Part shown: positions 26,921 through 36,213 of the stretch, piece after piece
Position numbering within the stretch: position 1 is the first letter of the stretch
Layout: every line of letters starts with the position of its first letter
DNA from: Acidobacteriota bacterium
GTDB taxonomy: Bacteria; Acidobacteriota; Terriglobia; UBA7540
Assembly: GCA_902812415.1 (NCBI GenBank)
Contig: CADDZJ010000005.1
Coordinates: 22,388 to 86,387 of the forward strand
Length of the DNA stretch: 64,000 bases
Direction of reading: 5' to 3'
Translations under genes and position numbers: made by a program
The notes under the pieces: model-generated
What the model saw: only the letters and a program-made list of their open reading frames with translations
Databases searched by the model: none
Told to the model about the DNA's origin: nothing

Positions 26921-27559
26921 ATGGCATCGAATCAGACCTCACCAGAGGGAGTGGGAAATATTGTCATCATTTCAGCGCCCTCCGGTTCGGGGAAATCAAC
27001 CCTTGTTCGCCGGCTTCTGGCTTCCACGCGCGGGCTTGAGTTTTCGATCTCCTATACTACCCGCCGTCCCCGGGCTCATGAGCGGGAAGGCAGGGATTAC
27101 TTTTTCATTACCGTCGCCCAATTCAAACGAATGATCGCCGCCCGCGAGTTTGTGGAGTGGGCGAACGTCTACGGCCACTATTACGGAACGCCGCGACGCC
27201 AACTGGTCGAGGCCAGGCAAGCCGGCAAAGACATTTTGCTGGATATCGACGTTCAGGGCCACCGCAAGGTGCGCCGGCAATTGCCCGAAGCGATCAGCAT
27301 TTTCCTGCTGCCGCCCTCCTTTCAGGAGTTGCGGCGACGCCTTATGCGCCGCCACTCCGACGCTCCTCAGACGATTGAGAAGCGCCTGGCGGCGGCCCGT
27401 GAGGAAATCAGGCACTGGCCGGAGTATGACTATATCGTGGTCAATGACCATGTGCGTCAGGCGACTGGCGCGCTGCGGAGCATTCTGGCCGCGGCGCGTT
27501 TTCGACAGACCAATCAGCAGGAAAAAATTCGACAGATTTTGAAGACGTTTGGAGGATAA
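26921..27559 (+). CDS. gmk: Guanylate kinase
   Basis: 212 residues. It phosphorylates GMP to GDP in the cytoplasm. The P-loop SAPSGSGKST is at about 18-27, followed by the GMP-binding segments YTTRRPRAHEREGRDYFF and VEWANVYGHYYGTPR, and the catalytic DIDVQGHRKVR. The first ATG is used; it has no ribosome site but a TATAAT six bases before it. It is followed after six bases by rpoZ, so the two are cotranscribed. Confidence 0.96.
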   Translation: MASNQTSPEGVGNIVIISAPSGSGKSTLVRRLLASTRGLEFSISYTTRRPRAHEREGRDYFFITVAQFKRMIAAREFVEWANVYGHYYGTPRRQLVEARQAGKDILLDIDVQGHRKVRRQLPEAISIFLLPPSFQELRRRLMRRHSDAPQTIEKRLAAAREEIRHWPEYDYIVVNDHVRQATGALRSILAAARFRQTNQQEKIRQILKTFGG

Positions 27560-27565
27560 ATCGAA

Positions 27566-27784
27566 ATGGACATACCCCAGGGAATCGACAGCAAATTCCG
27601 CTTTATTTTGGTTGCGGCCAAACGGGCGCGCCAATTGCAGTCTGGCGCCAAACCTTTGGTTCAAACTCCTTACAAAAAACCCACCAAAATCGCCATGGCA
27701 GAGCTAGAGGCAGGCTTGGTGCCTTTTGAAGTGCCCGGCTCTGCGCTCTCCGCTTCTGCAAACGAAGCTGCTGAAGGGCGCTAG
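27566..27784 (+). CDS. rpoZ: RNA polymerase omega subunit
   Basis: 72 residues. The start has GGAGG at 27551-27555, inside the end of gmk. The family pattern is visible in FRFILVAAKRARQLQSGA and the terminal helix KKPTKIAMAELEAGLV. Omega helps assemble and stabilise beta-prime of RNA polymerase. The yicC-gmk-rpoZ order is conserved in many phyla and supports the assignment. Confidence 0.9.
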   Translation: MDIPQGIDSKFRFILVAAKRARQLQSGAKPLVQTPYKKPTKIAMAELEAGLVPFEVPGSALSASANEAAEGR

Positions 27785-27918
27785 CTTTACACAGAGAGAT
27801 CACGAACCGCGTAGAAGCAAAGAAGGTTTCTTCCACAACCCGCAGTTTGTCGCCGGTGTTGCCGGCTCAGACTTTTCCTGCACGCCGATCCTTATTGCCA
27901 ACCGCCGCGCCCCCGCGC

Positions 27919-28151
27919 TCCCGTGGCGCGGAAGGTTCCGAGAAAGAGAAAGACCACCAGCAAGACAAGCAGCAGCACCTCCACCAGCGTCTTCAGGACT
28001 TCTCGCAACGATTCAGTGATGAAGAGGGTTGAATCCATCGTGACGCTGTACTTGATCCCCGGGGGAAGTTTTTAGCCAGGCGATCCATAGTCTGGAGCAC
28101 CCCTTTGGCGGCGGTGAGGGCATTGGCGGCAGGAAGCTGATCGAGAATGAC
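27919..28151 (-). pseudogene. Decayed RND (HAE1-type) efflux pump fragment
   Basis: On the minus strand, one frame reads ILDQLPAANALTAAKGVLQ then MDRLAKNFP; after a one-base shift in the C-run near 28057-28066 the next frame continues PGIKYSVTMDSTLFITESLR and TLVEVLLLVLLVVFLFLGTFRATG. That matches the segment of HAE1/AcrB-like transporters ending in transmembrane helix 2 (usually LQNFRATLIPT). Nothing recognisable remains on either side. It is a short leftover of a larger gene; the rest of the 27785-28410 gap shows no gene. Confidence 0.75.
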
Positions 28152-28410
28152 GGGGGTGGAGGGCAAGGGGATGAAGGGGAGCGTGACCCTGCGCCTGCTG
28201 TAAGCGGCTGTTGTTCGCTTCGCGCGAAGCGCGATCATTTCTGGTACAATGGGAAGCTGATCCTGGAAGTGACGAAAAAGCCTGCAATCCATTACCCGCT
28301 GTCTCAGTTTGTCAGGCGCTGGCTTGCCCGATGAACGCGGCGCCGGCATATTGCCGCTTCCTGAGGGCGAAAGTCGTTGACCTTTTTGTCAAGCCATTGA
28401 AGCCACAATT

Positions 28411-29340
28411 ATGGATTACGACCAACTGACGAGTTTTTTGGAGGTCGCAAAACTCCAGAGCTTTTCGCGCGCGGCGGAGAAAATCTATCGCACCCAGCCG
28501 GCCATCAGCGCCCAAGTGCGCTTGCTCGAACAGGAATGCGGGGAGAGGCTTTTTGATCGCAGCGGGAAAAAAGTGTTGCTGACGCCGGCCGGCGAGATTC
28601 TGCAACGCTACGCCCAGAAAATCATCCAATTGCATCAAGAGGCGTTGCAAGCCGTCGCCGAGCTCAACCAGACAGCGCGCGGAAAACTGCAAATCGGCGC
28701 CAACGAAGCTACCTGCCTTTACGTGCTTCCGAAAACCTTCGCCCGTTTCAAACAGCTCTATCCCCTGGTCCAGATCAGCATTTACCGCAATTTCAGCCAT
28801 AAGATCGTTCAGAAAGTTCAGGAGGGCGCTGTCGAACTTGGCATCATCACCTTGCCCCTGAACGTCAGCAATATGGAAGTGATTCCCGTCTTTCGAGATG
28901 AAGTTCAGGTGGTAGTGCCTGCGAATCATCCTCTCGCCAAGAGTCGCAGCGTGACGGTGGATGAGGTGGCGAACCATCCGTTGATTCTGCCCAAGACCGG
29001 CCACACGCGGGTGGTGCTTGACCGCCTGCTGCGGGACTATCGCGACCACGTGCAGGTTTCGATGGAGCTGGCGAGCGTCGAAACCATCAAGAAATTTGTG
29101 GGCGCCGGTCTTGGCATTTCTCTGATCAGTCGAACCTACGCTCAGCCTGAAGTGGCGGCAGGCTTGTTGAAACTTATCCCTCTGGAAGATCAGAAACTGT
29201 ACCGTGAGCTCGGTCTTATCTACCGGCGCGACCGCTATCTTTCGCTCCCTGCCAAAGTCTTCATCGAGGTTGTTCGCGAGTCCACCAAGTCGTCCAATTC
29301 GGGCGCGAATTCCACCCCCAAGACTCCATCGATTAAGTAG
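28411..29340 (+). CDS. LysR-family transcriptional regulator
   Basis: 309 residues. The N-terminal winged HTH is at residues 1-60 (LTSFLEVAKLQSFSRAAEKI, TQPAISAQVRLLEQ). The periplasmic-binding-like effector domain follows (GIITLPLNVSNMEVIPVF). It begins at ATG 28411. It stands alone: the upstream side holds only the RND relic and the downstream gene is aspartate kinase 85 bases away. Target genes cannot be told from the sequence. Confidence 0.9.
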   Translation: MDYDQLTSFLEVAKLQSFSRAAEKIYRTQPAISAQVRLLEQECGERLFDRSGKKVLLTPAGEILQRYAQKIIQLHQEALQAVAELNQTARGKLQIGANEATCLYVLPKTFARFKQLYPLVQISIYRNFSHKIVQKVQEGAVELGIITLPLNVSNMEVIPVFRDEVQVVVPANHPLAKSRSVTVDEVANHPLILPKTGHTRVVLDRLLRDYRDHVQVSMELASVETIKKFVGAGLGISLISRTYAQPEVAAGLLKLIPLEDQKLYRELGLIYRRDRYLSLPAKVFIEVVRESTKSSNSGANSTPKTPSIK

Positions 29341-29425
29341 CCCGCCGAGGGCCTTCTTAACCTTCGGTGGGCGCGAGCGAGGCAAGACTCGTCACGGGAA
29401 ATCTCTGAGAAGGGGGGTTAGAGCT

Positions 29426-30838
29426 ATGGCGAAATCGGAAAAGCCGCTCATTGTCATGAAATTCGGCGGAACCTCGGTGGGCAGCGCCGAGCGCATGCAG
29501 AATGTGGCAGAACTGGTGAAGGAACATTCCAGGCGGGCGGAGATTGCCGTGGTGGTCTCAGCCATGGGCGGAGTCACGGATATGCTGATCCGCGCGGCCA
29601 CGGAGGCCAGCCGTGGAGATCGCGAACAATGGAAAAGTGTGCGGCAGGAGATCGCGCGACGTCATCGCGAGGTGGCGGATAGAACGCTTTCCGCCAGCGA
29701 GCAGGCGGTGGTGCTGCCGCGTCTGGCGGAGCAGGTGGGAAATTTCGAAAACCTCTGCTCGGGCTTCTCGCTGGTGCGCGAAGTGACGCCGCGCGCAATG
29801 GATACGCTCTCAAGCCTGGGCGAGGTGATGTCCTCAACTTTGCTTGCGGCCATCCTGCGCTCACAAGGCGTGCCCGCCGAGGCCGTGGACGCGACAGAAT
29901 TGATTGTGACCGACGATAAATTCGGCAATGCCACGCCGCTGTTTGAAGAAACCAATCAGAAAATGCGAGCGCGGCTGGCCTCCCTGCGCCGGCGCGGAGA
30001 GATTCCGGTTATTACCGGCTTTCGCGGCGCCACACTGGATGGACATTGCACGACACTGGGCCGTGGCGGATCCGATTACAGCGGAACCCTGGTGGGCGCG
30101 GCGCTCGACGCCGATGAAGTCTGGATCTGGACCGACGTGGACGGCGTGATGACGGCGGACCCGCGATTGGTGCCGACCGCGCACATTATTCCCGAGATTT
30201 CTTATCGTGAAGCGATCGAGCTTTCCTTTTTTGGAGCGAAGGTGCTGCATCCGAAAACAATTCAACCCGTCATCAAGCGCAAAATCCCAGTCTGGATCAA
30301 AAACACTTTCAATCCTTCCTGTCCTGGAACCAAAATCGGGCCCTCCGCCGCGAATGGCAAACCAGGAGTGAAAGCGATCACTTCGGTCAGTAAAACGCAA
30401 CTGATCACGCTGACAGGCCGGGGCAATTTGACCTTCGCCAGCCTGGCCACCAAGGCGTTTGCAGCGCTGGGCGCTGAGGAAGTGGATACGCTGATGGTGA
30501 CGCAATCCTCGGCGGATAATGTATTATGCTTTGCCATTCGCGATAGCGACCTGAAGTGCGTGAAGACGCACCTTGAAAAAGTCTTCGAGCTTGAGCTGCT
30601 GCACGACAATCGGGCTTCCATTGAAGTGATGCCGCACGTGGCGATTGTCGTGACCATTGGCGAAAACATGAAGGGAACGCCGGGAATTGCTGGAAGATCG
30701 TTTAGCGCGCTCGGACGAAAGGGCATTAACATCATCGCCATCGCTCAGGGTTCATCCGAGATCAGCATCTCGTTTGCCGTGAAAACGTCTGACGTGAAGG
30801 AGGCGGTGCAGGCCATTCATGACGAATTTCAGCTTTAG
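29426..30838 (+). CDS. lysC: Aspartate kinase
   Basis: 470 residues from ATG 29426, preceded by AGGGGGG; the frame is open further upstream across the LysR stop but without signals. The catalytic domain starts MKFGGTSVGSAERMQN and has VVSAMGGVTDML and GRGGSDYSGTLVGAAL with TDVDGVMTADPR. Two C-terminal ACT-type domains (LTGRGNLTFASLATKAF and ATIGEN-like VVTIGENMKGTPGIAGR) suggest allosteric control by lysine and/or threonine. It makes aspartyl phosphate, the entry to Lys/Met/Thr/Ile synthesis, and precedes thrC. Confidence 0.95.
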   Translation: MAKSEKPLIVMKFGGTSVGSAERMQNVAELVKEHSRRAEIAVVVSAMGGVTDMLIRAATEASRGDREQWKSVRQEIARRHREVADRTLSASEQAVVLPRLAEQVGNFENLCSGFSLVREVTPRAMDTLSSLGEVMSSTLLAAILRSQGVPAEAVDATELIVTDDKFGNATPLFEETNQKMRARLASLRRRGEIPVITGFRGATLDGHCTTLGRGGSDYSGTLVGAALDADEVWIWTDVDGVMTADPRLVPTAHIIPEISYREAIELSFFGAKVLHPKTIQPVIKRKIPVWIKNTFNPSCPGTKIGPSAANGKPGVKAITSVSKTQLITLTGRGNLTFASLATKAFAALGAEEVDTLMVTQSSADNVLCFAIRDSDLKCVKTHLEKVFELELLHDNRASIEVMPHVAIVVTIGENMKGTPGIAGRSFSALGRKGINIIAIAQGSSEISISFAVKTSDVKEAVQAIHDEFQL

Positions 30839-31427
30839 GGATCTATTGAAAAACTTCGGCAGGCCCTCGTCCTGAGGAGCCGAAGGAGGAAAAAGCGTCT
30901 CAAATGTCTCATCTGTCTCCCTCCGTGCCACCCGCTCTGCTATGCTGAAATCGCGATGAAAAGCAGGTGTCGTGCTACGGCTCGAAGGCTTGGAGAGAAT
31001 GAGAACGAACCAACGATGTTGTTGAAATCAAGGGAGTTGCAAAGATAACATGCGAGTCCCGATTTGGATTCAAGGCCAAGGGCGAGGGCGTGCGCAACGA
31101 TGGGCAATCCGTGCTTCCGGCCAGGGGGGCAAAGATTGCATTGGGGGAAGAGACTTGGTGGGGAATAGACGGTGGAAGTAATTTTCGAGAGAGCCGAAGG
31201 CGGCGAAGAGTTCGCATTTTGCCCAAATTCTCAGGGCTTCGGATCGCAGGCCGAAAGATCGGCGTATTTTCAGGGCAGAATGGCAGTGGGGTAATGGTAG
31301 TCGCGGTTAATTCGCAGTTTGAGTTAACTGTGGCTTTCTCCTCATCATGTTGAGCCTTTCGCTTCTCATCCTGCGTGAGCGGGGCAAGGGCCACAGACAA
31401 CTGGCAACGGACAACTGACAACAAACC
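30839..31427. other. Intergenic region before thrC, 589 bp
   Basis: No convincing gene. The short frames here are low-complexity and Arg-rich. A hairpin (CTTCGGC/GCCGAAG, 30854-30885, with inner CCTC/GAGG) follows the lysC stop by 15 bases but has no downstream T-run, so I do not call it a terminator. No Thr-codon leader peptide or riboswitch was recognised before thrC. Confidence 0.5.
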
Positions 31428-32720
31428 ATGTCATACGCTTATCTCCAATGCATTGAAGAAAGCTGCCGATTGCGGCAGGACCCCAAGCGCGACGCGTATC
31501 ACTGCGTGGCCTGTGGCGGTCTGCTGGAGGTGAAGTATGATTTTGATCCATTTGATCCTGAAGAGTTGCGTGAAACCTGGCATCGCCGCCGCCTGAGCGG
31601 GGAACCGATTGACCGCAGCGGCGTCTGGAGATTCCGTGAATTGATTCCGTTTGTGGACCCAGCCACACGAATTATTTCCCTCTCCGAAGGATCGACACCG
31701 CTCGTAGGCACGCGGCGGGCAGGCTACTGGGCCGGCCCCGTCCATCTCACGATTAAGCATCAGGGCAACAATCCAACCGGTTCCTTTAAAGACCTGGGAA
31801 TGACGGCCTGCATCACGCGCGCCAGTTCGCGCAACGTGCGAATGGTGGCATGCGCCTCGACCGGCAATACCTCTTCTTCGATGGCCGCCTACGCGGCCCG
31901 CGCCGGGATCAAGGCGCTGCTCTTTGTTCCCTATCGTCAGATTTCCGCCGCCAAGCTGGCTCAGGCGCTCGATTTCGGCGCGATCGTCGTGGAAGTGGGC
32001 GACACTTTCGATCAGGCTTTCCGGCTGCTGCGCGAGATCGCTCCGGAGTTGGGGCTTTACCTGGTGAATTCGGTGAATCCCTTCCGAATTGAGGGGCAGA
32101 AGACTATCGTGGCGGAAATGATGGAGCAGCGCGCGTGGCGCCCGCCCGACTATATCGTCGTCCCGGGAGGCAATTTGGGCAACGCTTCCGCCGTCGGCAA
32201 AGGCTTGCAGGAACTGCTGGAGCTTGGCTTCATTGAGAAAATTCCGCGCGTTGTCGTGGTGCAGGCAGCAGGAGCGAATCCCTTTTATCAGATGATCAGT
32301 TCCGGTCTGCCAGACCTGATTCCTGTCGAAGACCCTAACACGCAGGCGACGGCCATTCGCATCGGGCGCCCTGCCAATTGGAAGAAAGCGCGGCGGGTGC
32401 TGGAGTGGACAGGCGGGCTCTCGGAATCGGTGACGGATGAAGAGATTTTTGAAGCCAAACGCGTGTTGGCCGAGGATGGCGTGGGCTGTGAACCGGCTTC
32501 CGCCGCAACGATTGCCGGAGTGAGAAAGTTGTGCCGGGCGGGCAAAATCGAGCGCCACGCGGACGTAGTGGCCGTACTGACTGGCAATCAATTGAAGGAC
32601 ACAGACTACATCATGCGCCATCGCTCCGCCAGCGAGGAAAACCGGCAGCGATGGTGCGTGGAGCCCAACCTGGATGCCTTGCGCCGCGCGCTCGATCAAG
32701 CACTGGGTGTGCCAGTGTGA
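31428..32720 (+). CDS. thrC: Threonine synthase
   Basis: 430 residues, a fold-type II PLP enzyme that converts O-phosphohomoserine to threonine. The PLP lysine is in NNPTGSFKDLGM, the phosphate-binding loop CASTGNTSSSMAAYAA follows, and the glycine-rich VVPGGNLGNASAVGKG motif is near residue 245. The N-terminus has a zinc-ribbon-like set of Cys (8, 13, 26, 29), as in the long-form threonine synthases. No Shine-Dalgarno site precedes the ATG at 31428. It lies downstream of lysC, but 589 bases away. Confidence 0.93.
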   Translation: MSYAYLQCIEESCRLRQDPKRDAYHCVACGGLLEVKYDFDPFDPEELRETWHRRRLSGEPIDRSGVWRFRELIPFVDPATRIISLSEGSTPLVGTRRAGYWAGPVHLTIKHQGNNPTGSFKDLGMTACITRASSRNVRMVACASTGNTSSSMAAYAARAGIKALLFVPYRQISAAKLAQALDFGAIVVEVGDTFDQAFRLLREIAPELGLYLVNSVNPFRIEGQKTIVAEMMEQRAWRPPDYIVVPGGNLGNASAVGKGLQELLELGFIEKIPRVVVVQAAGANPFYQMISSGLPDLIPVEDPNTQATAIRIGRPANWKKARRVLEWTGGLSESVTDEEIFEAKRVLAEDGVGCEPASAATIAGVRKLCRAGKIERHADVVAVLTGNQLKDTDYIMRHRSASEENRQRWCVEPNLDALRRALDQALGVPV

Positions 32721-32806
32721 AAGGGCGTCGGATGGCGCCGATACGCCGCCGCGCTCTCTGAATGCAAACCGCTTTATGGGCAGGATTTCAACCGCGATAA
32801 ACCCCT

Positions 32807-35500
32807 ATGCAGGAAGCTTTACGACGAGAAGTTCGATGCCTCACAACCCGATTAGGCGCGATTGTCCAGGAACAGTGCGGAAACAGAGTTTTTACCGCCA
32901 TTGAAGAACTCCGCAATCTTTCGAAACAGATCCGCCAGCGGCCCGACCCGGCGCTGCTTGCGGCAAACGATCGAGCGGTAGGCAAGCTGAAGCTGGACGA
33001 AGCGGCAAATGTGGCCCATGCTTTCAGTCTTTTCTTCCATCTGGTGAACCTCTGCGAAGAGCGTGAACGTATTCGGCGGCTGGCTGGTTACGAGCGGCAG
33101 GAGGCGGGCGCGCCCATGTCCTTGCGGCGAGCGTTCAATGAATTAAAGCGCCATCGCGTCTCCTCTTCGTCGCTCAAGCGGCTGTTGGCTTCCATGCAGG
33201 TTGAGCCCGTGCTGACGGCGCACCCTACCGAGGCGAAGCGGCGCAGCATCTTCAATCATGTTCTGCGCATCGGGCAGACGCTGGAGAGTTTCTGTGGTGA
33301 AATGGGGCCTGCGCTCGAACAGCAGATCGATCCCTGGATCGAGGCGCTCTGGCTGACGGATGAGGTCCGCGAGCGGCCCGTAACGCCCCAGATTGAAATC
33401 GAAAACACGCTGGTCTACTTCGAGCGCTCGATTTACGACCTGGCGAGCAGTTTTTGGGAGGGGTTCCGAAGGGAACTCCAGCGGGTTTACCCCGGCGTGC
33501 CCGAGCCGGCTCCGTTTTTTCGTTTTGGCTCCTGGGTGGGCACGGACCGCGACGGCAACCCCAACGTGACGCCGGAGGCCAGCCTTCACGCTGCCGAGGA
33601 ACACCGGCGAAGCATCCTGAATTATTATCTGCGTTTCTGCCAGCGTCTGCTGGCAGTGGTTTCGTTTCCCTGCCACGATTCCGAGGGCTGCCGCAAAATC
33701 GAGAGGGACTTGCGGAGCTTCATGCAGCGCTTTCCCGCCACCCGAACTTTCGAGGAAAAAGATCAGCCCCACGAGCTCTATCGCCGCAAGTTGCGAATGA
33801 TGATCTGGCGGCTGGAGCGCACCCTGGAGCGCGCCGAAGGGGCCTACGATGAGCCTGAGGAATTCGTGCGCGACGCGAAGCTTCTCGAAGAAATGCTGGC
33901 CAAGCAGCGAAGCCCTCGCATTTCGGCTTTAGGTCCAGGGCGATTGCGCGTGGCGGCGCAAGTGTTTGGATTTCACAGCGCCAGTCATGATTTCCGTCAG
34001 CATGCCACATGCACCCGCGCCGCTGCGGGCGAATTGCTCGAAGCCGCCGGCCTTCCCGCCGAACCGCCCGAGGCGCGTATTCATTCCATTCAACGCCTCC
34101 TGATGAGTGACTCGCTTCCTGAAGCGCAATCCGAAGCGGCGCAGAAGACCCTGAAAGAATTCTGCACCTTGAAAGAAATTCAAGCGCGTTATGGCGAGCC
34201 AGCAGCCCACCGTTTTATCCTCAGCATGAGCACCCGCGCCGCTGACATCTGGGATTTGCTGCTGCTGGGCCGCAAGGCAGGTCTGGTAGAGGTTAGTCAG
34301 GGACGCTTGCAGTCTTCGTTTGATGCTATTCCACTCTTTGAGACCTATGAGGATCTCATCCACTGCCCAGAAATTCTCGACCAATGGCTCCGCGATCCGA
34401 TGTACCGCCGCGTGCTTCGCTCGCGCGGAAACTTTCAGGAAATCATGCTGGGATATTCCGACTCGGTTAAAGACAGCGGGTATCTCGCAGCTAACTGGTC
34501 GCTGTTTCGCGCTCAAGAGAAATTGGAAGAAGTGGCGGAGCGACGCGGCGTGCGTCTGGGATTATTTCATGGGAAGGGTGGAACCATCGATCGCGGGGGA
34601 GGCATGTCGTACCGCAGCGTTCAAGCTCAGCCTCACGCTGCACCTGGCGGAAGACTCCGCATCACCGAACAAGGCGAAGTGATCTCGTTCAAGTACTCGA
34701 ATCCGGCTATTGCGCGCCGCAATCTGGAACAGTTGGTTTCATCCGTACTTGTCGCTGACCTGGTTCATCCAAAGAGCGTCCCCAAGGCCCAGCTTGCGGA
34801 ATGGGAGAAACACGCGCAGGAGATGGCCGAGGCCAGCCGCAGCTTCTATCGTCGCCTGGTTTATGAGACCCCTGAATTTCCCCAATATTTCTTCCAAGCC
34901 ACGCCGATTGATCTGATCGATCAATTGCGCCTGGGGTCGCGTCCCAGCCGCCGATTTCGGTCGCAGGAGCTCGAGAATTTGCGTGCTATACCCTGGGTGT
35001 TTGCCTGGACTCAATCGCGGCATTTTCTGCCTTCCTGGTATGGCGTGGGTTATGCTTTTGACCGTTTTATTCAGGAACGGGCGCCGCGCGGTCTCGATCT
35101 GTTGCGGGCTATGTATCAGGGTTGGCCTTTCTTCGCGGTACTGGTGGATAACGCGGAGATGTCGTTGGCGAAGACCGACCTCTATATCGCAGGCCGGTAC
35201 GCGGCGTTGGTGCGTCCCGCCAGCCTGCGGGAAAAAATCTTCCGACAGATCGAAGAGGAATATCAGCGCACCGTGCAACGCATTCTGGAGATCCGAAATA
35301 GCCACCATTTGCTGGAGCAACAACCCGTGCTCGCAGAATCCATCCGCTTGCGTAATCCTTACGTCGATCCCTTGAATTTCCTCCAGATTCGTTTCCTAGA
35401 CGAATGGCGACGGAACTCGAAGGCAGCAGCGCCGGAACTTCTGCATCTGCTGCAAATCACAGTTGGCGGCATCGCCTTCGGAATGAAGAGCACCGGCTAG
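32807..35500 (+). CDS. ppc: Phosphoenolpyruvate carboxylase
   Basis: 897 residues, family length. It makes oxaloacetate from PEP and bicarbonate, feeding the aspartate family made by the neighbouring lysC and thrC. The PEP-site His is in VLTAHPTEAKRRS, GTDRDGNPNVT follows, and the C-terminus is GGIAFGMKSTG. The loop equivalent to E. coli FHGRGGSIGRGG reads FHGKGGTIDRGGG: the essential second Arg is kept, but the first Arg is Lys and a loop Gly is Asp. The start at 32807 has no clear ribosome site. Confidence 0.94.
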   Translation: MQEALRREVRCLTTRLGAIVQEQCGNRVFTAIEELRNLSKQIRQRPDPALLAANDRAVGKLKLDEAANVAHAFSLFFHLVNLCEERERIRRLAGYERQEAGAPMSLRRAFNELKRHRVSSSSLKRLLASMQVEPVLTAHPTEAKRRSIFNHVLRIGQTLESFCGEMGPALEQQIDPWIEALWLTDEVRERPVTPQIEIENTLVYFERSIYDLASSFWEGFRRELQRVYPGVPEPAPFFRFGSWVGTDRDGNPNVTPEASLHAAEEHRRSILNYYLRFCQRLLAVVSFPCHDSEGCRKIERDLRSFMQRFPATRTFEEKDQPHELYRRKLRMMIWRLERTLERAEGAYDEPEEFVRDAKLLEEMLAKQRSPRISALGPGRLRVAAQVFGFHSASHDFRQHATCTRAAAGELLEAAGLPAEPPEARIHSIQRLLMSDSLPEAQSEAAQKTLKEFCTLKEIQARYGEPAAHRFILSMSTRAADIWDLLLLGRKAGLVEVSQGRLQSSFDAIPLFETYEDLIHCPEILDQWLRDPMYRRVLRSRGNFQEIMLGYSDSVKDSGYLAANWSLFRAQEKLEEVAERRGVRLGLFHGKGGTIDRGGGMSYRSVQAQPHAAPGGRLRITEQGEVISFKYSNPAIARRNLEQLVSSVLVADLVHPKSVPKAQLAEWEKHAQEMAEASRSFYRRLVYETPEFPQYFFQATPIDLIDQLRLGSRPSRRFRSQELENLRAIPWVFAWTQSRHFLPSWYGVGYAFDRFIQERAPRGLDLLRAMYQGWPFFAVLVDNAEMSLAKTDLYIAGRYAALVRPASLREKIFRQIEEEYQRTVQRILEIRNSHHLLEQQPVLAESIRLRNPYVDPLNFLQIRFLDEWRRNSKAAAPELLHLLQITVGGIAFGMKSTG

Positions 35501-35713
35501 CTCCAAAACCAGTAAAGCTGTTTTCATCAGACGGCAGGCGATGTAACGTCGCGCTTTATGCCAGGCATGCCGTGACCTTTTTTCTGCCCCTCTTTTTGGG
35601 GGAGAGTGGATCGCGTAGCAAGCTGGGTGAGGGGCCGTGTTGCACTGAGGTGAAGCCTTCTTAGCGCTTTATTCGACGCGCCGCCCCGAACGAAAAGCGC
35701 CGTTCGTTTTAGC

Positions 35714-35743
35714 TTGCGCGGAATCACGGGCCTTGCCTATACT
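35714..35743 (+). promoter_or_regulatory. Candidate promoter of tRNA-Ile
   Basis: TTGCGC (35714-35719) and TATACT (35738-35743) are separated by 18 bases. The tRNA begins 55 bases after the -10 box. The 298 bases between ppc and the tRNA hold no gene. Confidence 0.45.
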
Positions 35744-35798
35744 AAGAAAACGAATGGCGGGTGAAGCAACTGCCCGAGCCCGCGTGTCATCTTCATTT

Positions 35799-35875
35799 GG
35801 GCCTGTAGCTCAGGTGGCTAGAGCGCACCCCTGATAAGGGTGAGGTCGGTAGTTCAACTCTACCCAGGCCCACCA
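35799..35875 (+). tRNA. tRNA-Ile (GAT anticodon)
   Basis: 77 bases including an encoded CCA. The acceptor stem GGGCCTG pairs with CAGGCCC. The D arm is GCTCAGGTGGCTAGAGC, the anticodon loop CTGATAA gives GAT, and the T arm has GGTAGTTCAACTCTACC. The discriminator base is A. The 3' end is the left attachment site of a degenerate integrated element. Confidence 0.97.
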
Positions 35876-35885
35876 ATCCATTCAA
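35867..35885. other. Left attachment-site repeat (attL) in the tRNA 3' end
   Basis: GGCCCACCAATCCATTCAA is repeated exactly at 37165-37183. The similarity continues as TGACTT versus CGACTT on the right side. It covers the end of the acceptor stem and the CCA of tRNA-Ile, the usual target of tyrosine integrases. Confidence 0.8.
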
Positions 35886-35982
35886 TGACTTAGCGACACC
35901 CCCGATTTTGGCCTTCCTGAATTTGGTGTCCCTCACCCTCAAAAATGGGCGCTTTTCCACAGGCGGGGGTGCTTGCCTTGGC

Positions 35983-36209
35983 TCAGGATTTTGCCAGAGT
36001 CAGAAATTCATCTACGCTCAGTCCAGCGTGCCGGATGAGGGCGCGGAGTGTCCCGATAGAAAGTTCTTTGTGTTGCGGAATGGAAGATTGGCGCGGAAGC
36101 CTGGCTTCGTCATTACCACGTGACTCCCTACTTGCCCGGCAACCCTCCACCCGGCTTACTCGAAAGCCTTCACAGCTTCCTTGCCGGAAATGTTGGCGAG
36201 CCGGGCCAC
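35983..36209 (-). pseudogene. hicA: Broken HicA toxin gene
   Basis: On the minus strand the reading ARLANISGKEAVKAFE, then a TAA in place of the expected Lys codon, then AGWRVAGQVGSHVVMTK and PGFRAN matches the HicA double-stranded-RNA-binding-like toxin, including the catalytic His in GSHVVM. After a one-base loss the frame continues SIPQHKELSIGTLRALIRHA and ends LAKS-stop. One nonsense codon and one frameshift make it inactive. It directly follows hicB in an antitoxin-then-toxin order. Confidence 0.8.
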
Positions 36210-36213
36210 CGGA

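Noticed and set aside
30854..30885. Hairpin after lysC as a terminator
   Set aside because: The stem is good but no T-run follows on the plus strand, and no minus-strand transcript ends here.
31090..31353. 87-codon frame between lysC and thrC
   Set aside because: Arg/Gly-rich low-complexity product, no start signals, and no family resemblance.
30839..31427. Threonine attenuator or riboswitch before thrC, by analogy with the Cys leader
   Set aside because: No short frame rich in Thr or Ile codons and no terminator stem with a T-run was found.
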